Below are positions 41,441-48,050 of a stretch of 48,050 nt of DNA, piece by piece. Every line of letters starts with the position of its first letter. Positions within the stretch are counted from its first letter, which is position 1. Position numbers and translations under genes: made by a program. Source of the DNA: JAAYJG01 sp964450305 (lineage in GTDB: Bacteria; Bacillota; Clostridia; DSM-8532); the NCBI GenBank assembly GCA_964450305.1, contig CAYVFB010000017.1, forward strand, positions 1 to 48,050, in the 5' to 3' direction. The notes under the pieces are model-generated. The model saw only the letters and a list, made by a program, of their open reading frames with translations. It had not been told where the DNA came from and did not search any database.

Positions 41441-42466
41441 TCATCTGCATTTTTCACCAAGCTTCAGACCTGGAACCGCATTCAAATCTAATCCTGCAAA
41501 CTCCTGCTGCTGGTATGCAAAAAAGCCTGAAGAAGCGATCATGGCCGCATTATCAGTGCAAAGCTGCAAGGGCGGATAATGCAGAGTGATGCCCTTTTCC
41601 TTGCAGGCTTTATCAAAAGCAGCGCGCAAGAAGGTATTGGCAGCCACACCACCCGCAAGACATATGGTTTGGAAGCCTGTTTTTACAGCCGCATCCATGG
41701 TATGCTGCACCAAAACATCCACCGCCGCCTTTTGAAAGGAAGCACAGACATCTTCTACGGGAACTCTTTCTTTCTTTTGTTCAAATTGGTGCACTGTATT
41801 GATCACCGCAGTTTTAAGCCCACTAAAACTGAAATCATAAGGTTGATCGTGGAACCTGACCCTGGGGAATTGAAACGCTTCACTGTTTCCTGCAGCGGCC
41901 TTTTTCTCAACCATAGGCCCGCCGGGATAACCCAACCCCAAAACCCGCGCAATTTTATCGAAAGCCTCCCCTGCGGCGTCGTCCCTTGTTCTGCCGAGGA
42001 TGACCGGTTTCTGCCAGTCCTCCATCGCAACCACATGGCTGTGCCCGCCTGAAGCAACAAGGCAAATGAACGGAGGTGCCAGCTCGGCATGCGCGATATA
42101 ATTTGCGCAGATATGCCCTTCAATATGATTCACCCCGATGAGCGGCTTGTTCAGCGCAAAAGCCAGTGCTTTTGCCGCAGTCAGCCCTACCAGAAGCGCA
42201 CCCACCAGGCCGGGGCCATAGGTGACGGCGATGCCATCTATCGTATCAAAGGTTACGTTTGCTTCTTTCAAAGCTTTATCTACAACGGGAATGACTGATT
42301 CAACATGCTTGCGCGATGCAATTTCAGGCACTACACCACCGTACTCAGCATGAAGCTTCACCTGTGTGGCGATAATGTTGGACAGGACCTTCCGTCCATT
42401 CACAACTACAGCCGCTGAGGTTTCATCACAACTGGACTCTATCCCGAGGATGATCACATCTTTCAT
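41441..42466 (-). CDS. tsaD: tRNA N6-adenosine threonylcarbamoyltransferase
   Basis: Final enzyme of t6A37 tRNA modification, acting with TsaB and TsaE. 341 residues from the ATG at 42466; the ribosome binding site is weak, and a TTG start at 42490 is a less likely alternative. Opening VIILGIESSCDETSAAVV, metal-binding H114 and H118 in VNHIEGHI, SGGHSHV near 145, and the C-terminal CLAGGVAANTFLR. Length and motifs are standard. TsaB, TsaE and RimI are not next to it. Confidence 0.96.
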   Translation of the reverse strand: MKDVIILGIESSCDETSAAVVVNGRKVLSNIIATQVKLHAEYGGVVPEIASRKHVESVIPVVDKALKEANVTFDTIDGIAVTYGPGLVGALLVGLTAAKALAFALNKPLIGVNHIEGHICANYIAHAELAPPFICLVASGGHSHVVAMEDWQKPVILGRTRDDAAGEAFDKIARVLGLGYPGGPMVEKKAAAGNSEAFQFPRVRFHDQPYDFSFSGLKTAVINTVHQFEQKKERVPVEDVCASFQKAAVDVLVQHTMDAAVKTGFQTICLAGGVAANTFLRAAFDKACKEKGITLHYPPLQLCTDNAAMIASSGFFAYQQQEFAGLDLNAVPGLKLGEKCR

Positions 42467-42621
42467 AAAAACCACGCTTTCTGTAAACAACCTGTCAAAA
42501 ATATAGTTTGTATATCACAAAAAAATTGTACTTGAAAACCGGGCAATGTGCAACCCGGGTTTCAGACAGGAGAAAGGACTAATAACGGATTTTACAAAGC
42601 AAAGTGCAGCAATCAGCGGTC

Positions 42622-42647
42622 AAAAAAAAGAGCCTTTCCAGGCTCTT
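42622..42647 (-). terminator. Rho-independent terminator after uppP
   Basis: AAGAGCC and GGCTCTT around six bases, T8 on the minus strand and A-rich on the other side too, so partly bidirectional. It lies about 230 bases after the uppP stop; the region between shows no gene. Confidence 0.75.
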
Positions 42648-42879
42648 AAAAAAAACAGGAGAAATGCTAATGTTCATTTTTATTGTAGCACAGCCCGGGT
42701 AAAAGCCCCATAGGTGAATATGACCATACAATAGGACGAAAGACCCAGGCCGTTAAAATATCAACGATTGCTTTCGCTGGCAACAGGCGGCGGAAAAAAA
42801 CATGTATCTCTTCCTGAATTCAGGCAAAATGCTTAGGATGCAAGAGCACCTGTTGAAGGTTGCGGAAGTATTTCAGGCT

Positions 42880-43674
42880 CTAAAAGAAAATGTGCAGAAC
42901 CAGTTGGTCCAGAAGCACCAATGCACCCAGCCCCCAAAGATACCAGGAGAAATATTTCAGTTTTCGGTTCTGGATCAGCTTCAGCATGGTCTTCACCGCA
43001 AAAAAGCCCGCAACTGCCGCAAACAGCATTCCCAACACCAATGGGGCAGTTCCGATGGCTGCCAGTGCGTTTTCACCGGTTTTCACCATTTTGTAAACAT
43101 CCAGCACCACCGCAGCCAGAATAGCGGGTATTGACAGCAGGAAAGAGAAATCTGCAGCCGTTTTTCGTTCAACCCCCAAGGCCAAGGCTGATGAAATGGT
43201 CATGCCCGAGCGGGAAACCGCCGGAAGCATGGCTACAGCCTGTGCGGTGCCTATCAGCAGCGGATCGGAGACCTTCATTTTTTCCAGATCCCGTTCCTTT
43301 TTCCCTACATTTTCAGCCAGCATCAGAATGATCCCCGTGAAGATGAAGCCTGCCCCCAATGTGGCACCAGTTTCAAAAAGCTGCTCGATCTTGTCATTGA
43401 ACAGTAAACCCAGGATCCCGATGGGGATTGTCCCCAGAACAATATAGACAGGAAGCTTCGAAAAAGGTTTTTTGAGTATTTCAAGAATCTTTTCCCGATA
43501 GACTACCATCACAGCTATCAAGGTGGCCAGGTGAAGGGCAATGTCAAAGGTCAGTGCCCCTTCCTGAATACCGAAGATTTTCTGTAAAAGCACCAGATGC
43601 CCGGAGCTGCTGATGGGCAGAAACTCCGAAAATCCCTGAACAATCCCTAATAAAATTGCTTCAAATATTGACAT
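42880..43674 (-). CDS. uppP: Undecaprenyl-diphosphatase (BacA type)
   Basis: Dephosphorylates C55-PP on the outer side of the membrane to recycle the lipid carrier; overexpression gives bacitracin resistance. 264 residues from the ATG at 43674 (AAAGGA upstream), seven or eight membrane helices. Signature (E/Q) motif QGFSEFLPISSSGHL at 13-27 and the second conserved segment AVSRSGMTISSALALG near 165-180. It lies between DUF4015 and tsaD on the same strand, with no apparent operon partner. Functionally linked to the DUF368 transporter at 27966. Confidence 0.96.
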   Translation of the reverse strand: MSIFEAILLGIVQGFSEFLPISSSGHLVLLQKIFGIQEGALTFDIALHLATLIAVMVVYREKILEILKKPFSKLPVYIVLGTIPIGILGLLFNDKIEQLFETGATLGAGFIFTGIILMLAENVGKKERDLEKMKVSDPLLIGTAQAVAMLPAVSRSGMTISSALALGVERKTAADFSFLLSIPAILAAVVLDVYKMVKTGENALAAIGTAPLVLGMLFAAVAGFFAVKTMLKLIQNRKLKYFSWYLWGLGALVLLDQLVLHIFF

Positions 43675-43852
43675 ATCGACATATCCTTTCACTAAAGTGT
43701 TTACATAAATTCAAATTACAAGCATTTCCTATTGAACCCAACGGTAAAACAACCATCCATCCAATGTCATAAAGACCGAAAGGCATTAGTAGGTACGTAA
43801 TGGCTGTTGCCGACAAATGTTTCTGCTCAAAGCAAAAAACACGCGATAAAGG

Positions 43853-43877
43853 CAGGGGCATTTTTAACAGATGCCCC
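43853..43877 (-). terminator. Weak terminator-like hairpin after the DUF4015 gene
   Basis: GGGGCAT and ATGCCCC pair around nine bases; only a poor T run follows on the minus strand. About 35 bases after the stop at 43913. Confidence 0.4.
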
Positions 43878-43912
43878 CGCACAAACATATGCTAACTTAG
43901 CAGGTTGTATGC

Positions 43913-45268
43913 TTATTGGCCTTCAGGAAGGAACGCTTCTTCCACATATTCATTCCTGGCGTTCCAGAAGATCCACTCCTCATAGCCTGCGTCATAAACT
44001 GCCTTAATTTGCTCCCTGTATTCCTCTACACCATAGGTGGTGTAATAACCGTTGCCGAGGTAAGATGCCGTAAAGCCCTGGAGATAGGGGCGGCATTTTA
44101 GTTTATAGCCCTCTACCGAATTAACCCTTTTCTTTCCGACGAGTAACGTATTATATACGATATCATATGGAATCAGGTCTGGTTTTGTATAGTTAATTCC
44201 GTTAATGGTCTGGCTCTTTTTATCGAAGTGAGAGGGATATACCATGGGAGAAATATAATCCAGGTGCCAGCCAATGGATTCGACTGTCTGCCCGATTTCA
44301 CCGGAATCCCGGGTGGCGATCAACGGCCAGCCAAAGATATCTGCCGACAGAATGGTACCCTCTGGAACAATGCTGCGGATATATTCAGTAAAGCCCTCGA
44401 TGTAATCCCGCCGCTGCTTGCCTTCCTCCAGGTTCTGAAGCTGATACTCATATAAAGAAGTTTCCGGAAAGCGGATATAGTCAAACTGGATTTCGTCAAA
44501 ACCATAGCTCACGGCTTCGCGCACGATATTGCCCACATATTCCCATGAACCCTTGTTGGTTGGGTCAAGCCACTGAGCTTTGGTACCGTCCTGGGCCACA
44601 AAAGTGCTGCCGTTATGCTTGATCGCAAGGGAAGGCTTGTAGTTGGTGATCACATTGTCTTTAAATGTAACGATACGGCCGATGACCCGGATATTGTTTT
44701 GATGGAGTTTCTCGAGTGCTTTTTGAATGTTAAAATCGGAGCAGGCCTTGGCCGCAACCACATCCGGGATTTCCGATTTGTAGTAAATGTTGCCAAAATC
44801 GCCTTTGATGTCGATGACATAAGCGTTGATTTCAGTACGGTTTGCCAGATCGATATAGTGCTGAAGCTGTTTTTCATCCTGATACGAACCCGGTTTCAGG
44901 TAGAGCGCCTTGACCGGTTCGAAGGGAAGCTTTGGAGCAGGCGTGATATCGGACCCTATGTATGGGGCGGAAGTCGGCTCCGAAATAACTTTTTCCGGAA
45001 CAGGTGTAGCAGTAACCTCAGGAACAGGTGATGCGGTCGGTTCCGATGAGGAGGCTTGTCCGCCTGTGGGTGTTACTGTCGGAGTGGCAGTGGCAACCAC
45101 CGCGGTTGTGGGGGTAGGTGTAACATTCCCGTTGCTTTCAGGCCTGTTCTGCACGATGATAAGCGCAAGCAATGCCAGTGACAATACCACTGCAATGGTC
45201 AAAAATAACATCATTCGGTTGTTTTTTGCCTGATGCCCTTTATAATAGGCTTTATTTCGGCTGTTCAT
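43913..45268 (-). CDS. Secreted DUF4015 glycoside-hydrolase-like protein
   Basis: 451 residues. An uncleaved signal-anchor segment lies at about 20-41, then a low-complexity Thr/Pro/Val linker (about 48-110) with PTPTTAVVATATPTVTP-like repeats, then a TIM-barrel domain (about 118-445). Barrel landmarks are VKALYLKPGSYQ, INAYVIDIKGDFG, IGRIVTFKDNV, YGFDEIQFDYIRFPE, ILSADIFGW, and DYISPMVYPSHF. DUF4015 proteins are predicted glycoside hydrolases; substrate unknown. Start ATG at 45268 follows AGAGGAGATACTCC. Likely cell-wall or surface-attached through the anchor. It is followed by a 220-base gap with the uppP start. Confidence 0.9.
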   Translation of the reverse strand: MNSRNKAYYKGHQAKNNRMMLFLTIAVVLSLALLALIIVQNRPESNGNVTPTPTTAVVATATPTVTPTGGQASSSEPTASPVPEVTATPVPEKVISEPTSAPYIGSDITPAPKLPFEPVKALYLKPGSYQDEKQLQHYIDLANRTEINAYVIDIKGDFGNIYYKSEIPDVVAAKACSDFNIQKALEKLHQNNIRVIGRIVTFKDNVITNYKPSLAIKHNGSTFVAQDGTKAQWLDPTNKGSWEYVGNIVREAVSYGFDEIQFDYIRFPETSLYEYQLQNLEEGKQRRDYIEGFTEYIRSIVPEGTILSADIFGWPLIATRDSGEIGQTVESIGWHLDYISPMVYPSHFDKKSQTINGINYTKPDLIPYDIVYNTLLVGKKRVNSVEGYKLKCRPYLQGFTASYLGNGYYTTYGVEEYREQIKAVYDAGYEEWIFWNARNEYVEEAFLPEGQ

Positions 45269-45392
45269 GGAGTATCTCCTCTCAATCTCCTGACTTTCTT
45301 ATCTTTGGTAAACCCTTTATAAGAAATCATACCACAGCGTTTGAGAGTAGACAATCAATTCCGTGTGAAACATAAAAACTTAATCTAAGATA

Positions 45393-45559
45393 CGTTACTC
45401 CTGTGAAACCTGCCTGGGTTTCGTGTCGTTAGGCGACACCCGGGTCATGAAGGACTGCTCACACTCCCTTAATCAGTTCATAAGCTACTGAATAGGTATG
45501 TGTTTAATCTTGAGCGCAGTGATGCCATCCTGAGCACAGCGAAGGACTCTGAGGAATAA
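45393..45559. repeat. Dispersed palindromic repeat, copy D (composite, truncated)
   Basis: Left module CGTTACTCCTGTGAAACCTG matches copy B; then CAGTTCATAAGCTACTGAAT to TGAGCGCAG matches copies A and C, with a partial second GAGCACAGCGAAGGACT. It breaks off at GAGGAATAAC, where the spoVAE stop codon begins. A GTGTCG/GCGACAC hairpin is near 45431-45447. Confidence 0.75.
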
Positions 45560-45922
45560 CTAAGTTTTGTTTTTTGCTTTTGGTTTGGAGACAATTGCCA
45601 TCACATAGCCGAAGAACACGGCAGCGGCAATGCCCACCGCGCCGGCCCTGACACCACCGCTGAACGCACCGAGAAGCCCGTTATTGCCCACATCTTCGAT
45701 CACCCCTTTGGCGAGGACATTCCCAAAGCCAATGATGGGAATGGTTGCTCCTGCCCCTGCGAAATCAACCAAAAGGGGGTAAACCCCCAAAGCACCAAGA
45801 ACAACGCCAGATACGACGAAAAGCACCATAATGCGTGCCGGCGTCAGCTTCGTTAAATCAATGAGGATCTGCCCTACGACACAAATGAGCCCGCCTACAA
45901 CAAATGCCCGGATATATTCCAA
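45560..45922 (-). CDS. spoVAE: Stage V sporulation protein AE
   Basis: 120 residues from the TTG at 45922, seven bases after AGAGG; the in-frame GTG at 45931 overlaps that ribosome binding site. The protein is a compact set of four helices: FVVGGLICVVGQILIDLTKL, VVSGVVLGALGVYPLLVDFAGAG split by a turn, GFGNVLAKGVIEDVGNNGLLG, and VGIAAAVFFGYVMAIV. Part of the SpoVA channel that moves dipicolinic acid into the developing spore and out at germination. Third of spoVAC-AD-AE, 29 bases after spoVAD. Confidence 0.95.
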   Translation of the reverse strand: MEYIRAFVVGGLICVVGQILIDLTKLTPARIMVLFVVSGVVLGALGVYPLLVDFAGAGATIPIIGFGNVLAKGVIEDVGNNGLLGAFSGGVRAGAVGIAAAVFFGYVMAIVSKPKAKNKT

Positions 45923-45951
45923 ATGTATCACCTCTTCATTTCTTACACTTT

Positions 45952-46962
45952 TCAGATCATTTCAATCCCAACCGCATGGGCAATGCATGGAATGCTTTCA
46001 CCCTGTTGAATTGCCGCAGGGCTGTGCAAAGCACCGGTCGAAACCAGCAAAACCCTGTTAAGCTCGCGCTTTGAAAGCTTTTCCAGAAGGTATCCTCCCA
46101 GGACGGTCGCAGAGCAGGCGCATCCGCTGCCTCCGCTGTCTGTCTGCTGTTCTTTTGTGTCATAAATCATCGCACCGCAATCATCATAGCATTCACGAAT
46201 GAGCACGTTGTTTTCCTCCAGAAGCTGTGCACACAGGTTTTTCCCATGTACGCCCAGATCTCCGGTTACTATCAGATCATAGTGATTTTGGGGCAGCTTT
46301 GTTTCTGTAAAATGAGCCGTAATCGTATCGCAAGCGGCAGGTGCCATCGCAGCACCCATATCATTGGCATCGTTAATGCCCATGTCTACAATCCTTCCGG
46401 TAGTGATATGAATGACTCTGGGCCCGTCGCCTGCCTTTCCAAGCAATACGCCCCCCGAACCCGTAACAGTCCATTGGGACGTTGGCGGGCGCTGGCTGCC
46501 AAACTCCAGCGGAAAGCGAAACTGCTTTTCCGCCGAACAGAAATGGCTGGAGGTGATACAAACCACCCTTTCTGCAAACCCGCCATCCACCATCATGCTT
46601 CCAAGGTTCATTGATTCTGCCATCGTTGAACAAGCTCCATACAGCCCAAAGAACGGGATTCCCGTTTCCCGGGTGCCATAGCTGACGGCGATACACTGGT
46701 TTAACAGATCTCCGGCAAAAACATATTGAATGTCTCCCGGAGAAACATTGCCTTTGCTTAAGATCTTTGAGAAGGTTTCGCGAACAAATTTGCTCTCGGC
46801 CTTTTCAAAGCTTTTTTCGCCAAAATACTCATCCTCGATAACATCATCAAAATACCGGGCCAGGGGGCCATGGCCCTCCTTTGCCCCTGCGATGGCAGCC
46901 CATGCCTGAATAACAGGTTTTGTATCAAGCCGGATGGTTTGATTTCCCAGTCTGGTTCCCAT
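45952..46962 (-). CDS. spoVAD: Stage V sporulation protein AD
   Basis: 336 residues from the ATG at 46962, preceded by GGAGG. Thiolase-like fold that binds dipicolinic acid in solved structures; it peripherally caps the SpoVAC/AE membrane channel. Features: IRLDTKPVIQAWAAIAGAKE, GPLARYFDDVIEDEYFGE, the SSHFCSAEKQFRFPLEFG block and QRPPTSQWTVTGSGG, all conserved in SpoVAD. The active cysteine of real thiolases is not used. Cysteine-rich loop GGSGCACSATVLGG near the C-terminus. Confidence 0.96.
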   Translation of the reverse strand: MGTRLGNQTIRLDTKPVIQAWAAIAGAKEGHGPLARYFDDVIEDEYFGEKSFEKAESKFVRETFSKILSKGNVSPGDIQYVFAGDLLNQCIAVSYGTRETGIPFFGLYGACSTMAESMNLGSMMVDGGFAERVVCITSSHFCSAEKQFRFPLEFGSQRPPTSQWTVTGSGGVLLGKAGDGPRVIHITTGRIVDMGINDANDMGAAMAPAACDTITAHFTETKLPQNHYDLIVTGDLGVHGKNLCAQLLEENNVLIRECYDDCGAMIYDTKEQQTDSGGSGCACSATVLGGYLLEKLSKRELNRVLLVSTGALHSPAAIQQGESIPCIAHAVGIEMI

Positions 46963-47012
46963 GATTTCCTCCACTCAAACAACACATTTGTTTCTAAACT
47001 GCCTGGCTTCTG

Positions 47013-47465
47013 CTAAATGCTTCGCCCGAACAAGTAGTACAAAATGCCTGCAATAATGCTGGTCACAATTCCATAAACCAGAACAGGCCCTGCAATCAGG
47101 AACATTTTCGCTCCCACGCCCATCACATAACCTTCCTTTTTGTATTCCATGGCCGGGGATACAATTGAATTGGCAAAGCCGGTGACTGGTATTGCGGCCC
47201 CCGCTCCACCGATTTTGCCGATATTGTCATACACATTGATTCCTGTAAGAAATGCACCAATGAAAATCATTGCCAGTGTAGTAACTGCGGAAGCGTCATC
47301 CTTGGCCATCCCTGCTCCAAGCAGTAAATTCAGGATCAACTGTCCAATTGTACAGATAATCCCCCCAACAAGAAAAGCCAGAAGAAGATTTTTAGCTTTC
47401 TTTGTTCGAGGCGCCTGCTGCTGAGACCATTTCTTGTATTCCTGTTTGGTTCTTTTTTCTTCCAT
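47013..47465 (-). CDS. spoVAC: Stage V sporulation protein AC
   Basis: 150 residues, ATG at 47465 with GGAGGAAAA just upstream. A charged cytoplasmic start (EEKRTKQEYKKW) precedes four membrane helices with LAFLVGGIICTIGQLILN, GAGAAIPVTGFANSIVSPAMEY and the end FGRSI. SpoVAC forms the mechanosensitive pore for dipicolinic acid. First gene of the three; spoVAA, spoVAB and the sigF operon often next to it are absent. I found no clear sigma-G promoter in the 198 bases upstream. Confidence 0.96.
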   Translation of the reverse strand: MEEKRTKQEYKKWSQQQAPRTKKAKNLLLAFLVGGIICTIGQLILNLLLGAGMAKDDASAVTTLAMIFIGAFLTGINVYDNIGKIGGAGAAIPVTGFANSIVSPAMEYKKEGYVMGVGAKMFLIAGPVLVYGIVTSIIAGILYYLFGRSI

Positions 47466-47663
47466 TTTTCCTCCATGGCAAGAAAGCCACTTTGCTTCCT
47501 GATTAATTTCATTTATAAGTTTTTACCGTTTCTGAATTAAACTCAATCCAGGATTCTCCACAAGCCCTGTTACTGAGTGTCTTTTCCCTGAAGTTAAAAG
47601 CGTGTATCGGCGTGTAAATAGTTTTACTGCTTCATTTCAACAGCAAAAGGGGTTATGATTTTT

Positions 47664-47819
47664 CTACCCGGTTCTCATTACAAATACACCCTTTTGTGGT
47701 ATTTCAGTTTTTTGCTGAGATGAAAAAAATAAGATTGCAGCAATCACAGCCAATAATAAAAACGCACTGATGATAAAAATCCATAAATTGCGTGTTCTGT
47801 TCATTACCCTGCCTACCAT
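47664..47819 (-). CDS. Small single-span membrane protein (51 aa)
   Basis: 51 residues from the ATG at 47819, seven bases after GGGAGGG; a longer frame to 47846 lacks such a site. One membrane helix (about 12-32, LWIFIISAFLLLAVIAAILFF) with a basic N-terminus, then a short outer tail ending KGVFVMRTG. Unknown. It lies upstream of spoVAC on the same strand, 198 bases away, and may or may not share its transcript. Confidence 0.55.
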   Translation of the reverse strand: MVGRVMNRTRNLWIFIISAFLLLAVIAAILFFSSQQKTEIPQKGVFVMRTG

Positions 47820-48050
47820 GACATTTCCCTCCCGAAAAACTATCAAAAAATAACCGATTTCGCTTCGTTATCTTTTGAAAAATCAGGTGAAAATATTCCG
47901 GGACGCAGAAATTACTTTGAATTAATTTTGAATAATGTGATTAGATGAGATTTAGATTTATGAAGCTTTTTCACAAAAAATATGGTACTACTCATTAACT
48001 GCTACAGCCTTCTTATAATCGCAGTTATCACAATTCATTTTACATTCATT
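47820..48050. other. Right-edge stretch without recognised features
   Basis: AT-rich, no ORF with a ribosome binding site and no clear hairpin; probably the control region of the small gene at 47664 or of a gene beyond the window. Confidence 0.5.

Noticed and set aside
43661..43888. 75-codon minus-strand ORF between DUF4015 and uppP
   Set aside because: It runs into the uppP start, has no ribosome binding site and reads as random sequence.
1..48050. CRISPR array, tRNA, rRNA, transposase or prophage genes
   Set aside because: None was recognised on either strand; the repeats found are few, dispersed and not evenly spaced.

Overview
The window looks like a stretch of chromosome from a spore-forming, low-to-mid GC, anaerobic Clostridia-type Firmicute that can use plant polysaccharide. 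The signs are spoIIR, spoVAC-spoVAD-spoVAE and a DacF-type carboxypeptidase (sporulation), a GH67 alpha-glucuronidase (xylan use), an acyl-CoA dehydrogenase with an electron-bifurcating-type EtfBA pair (anaerobic fatty-acyl metabolism), strong AAGGAGG-type ribosome binding sites, frequent TTG/GTG starts and Rho-independent terminators. A run of ten Ns at 291-300 shows that it comes from a scaffolded draft assembly. Nearly all genes lie on the minus strand; four or five are on the plus strand.

Layout from left to right. 1-4150 is a minus-strand operon for a MoxR ATPase system: polytopic membrane protein, DUF4129 protein, DUF4350 protein, MoxR, then DUF58 running off the left edge. 4818-8676 is deoB-pdp-dacF (nucleoside catabolism plus peptidoglycan carboxypeptidase). 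8810-11565 holds a membrane-anchored metallophosphoesterase, a cysteine desulfurase-like enzyme and a type-4 uracil-DNA glycosylase. 11832-12866 is a plus-strand protein with EF-hand-like loops behind a sigma-D-like promoter. 13688-15529 is rho with a repeat-containing insertion. 16418-20789 is a housekeeping run yigZ-yebC-fabZ-phosphoesterase-dnaX. 21321-24059 has a divergent Nudix protein, small ORFs, hpf and a glycine-zipper stress protein. 24206-28778 has two adjacent TolC-like proteins, an Asn-rich small protein, an SH3-CAP secreted protein and a DUF368 (PopT-type) lipid-carrier transporter. 28949-36443 has alpha-glucuronidase, rluD-like plus radC, and acyl-CoA dehydrogenase-etfB-etfA. 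36633-45268 has spoIIR, an unusual methionyl-tRNA synthetase, a lytic transglycosylase that appears to start at CTG, tsaD, uppP and a secreted DUF4015 glycoside-hydrolase-like protein. 45560-47465 is spoVAC-AD-AE.

Themes. Envelope and spore-wall functions recur: dacF, popT-like, uppP, the SLT transglycosylase, the CAP protein, TolC-like proteins and spoVA. No CRISPR array, rRNA, tRNA, prophage or transposase gene was seen. The least explained part of the window is its non-coding repeats: a 33-bp-arm perfect palindrome, two copies of a ~133-bp element with 14-15-bp terminal inverted repeats, and four mosaic copies of a GAGCGCAGCGAAGG-containing palindromic family. Several begin 0-3 bases after a stop codon. 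Two intergenic clusters of DnaA-box-like 9-mers are also notable. No wholly new multi-gene system could be demonstrated; the best leads are these repeats, the TolC pair, the sigma-D-linked EF-hand protein and several small ORFs with strong ribosome binding sites.
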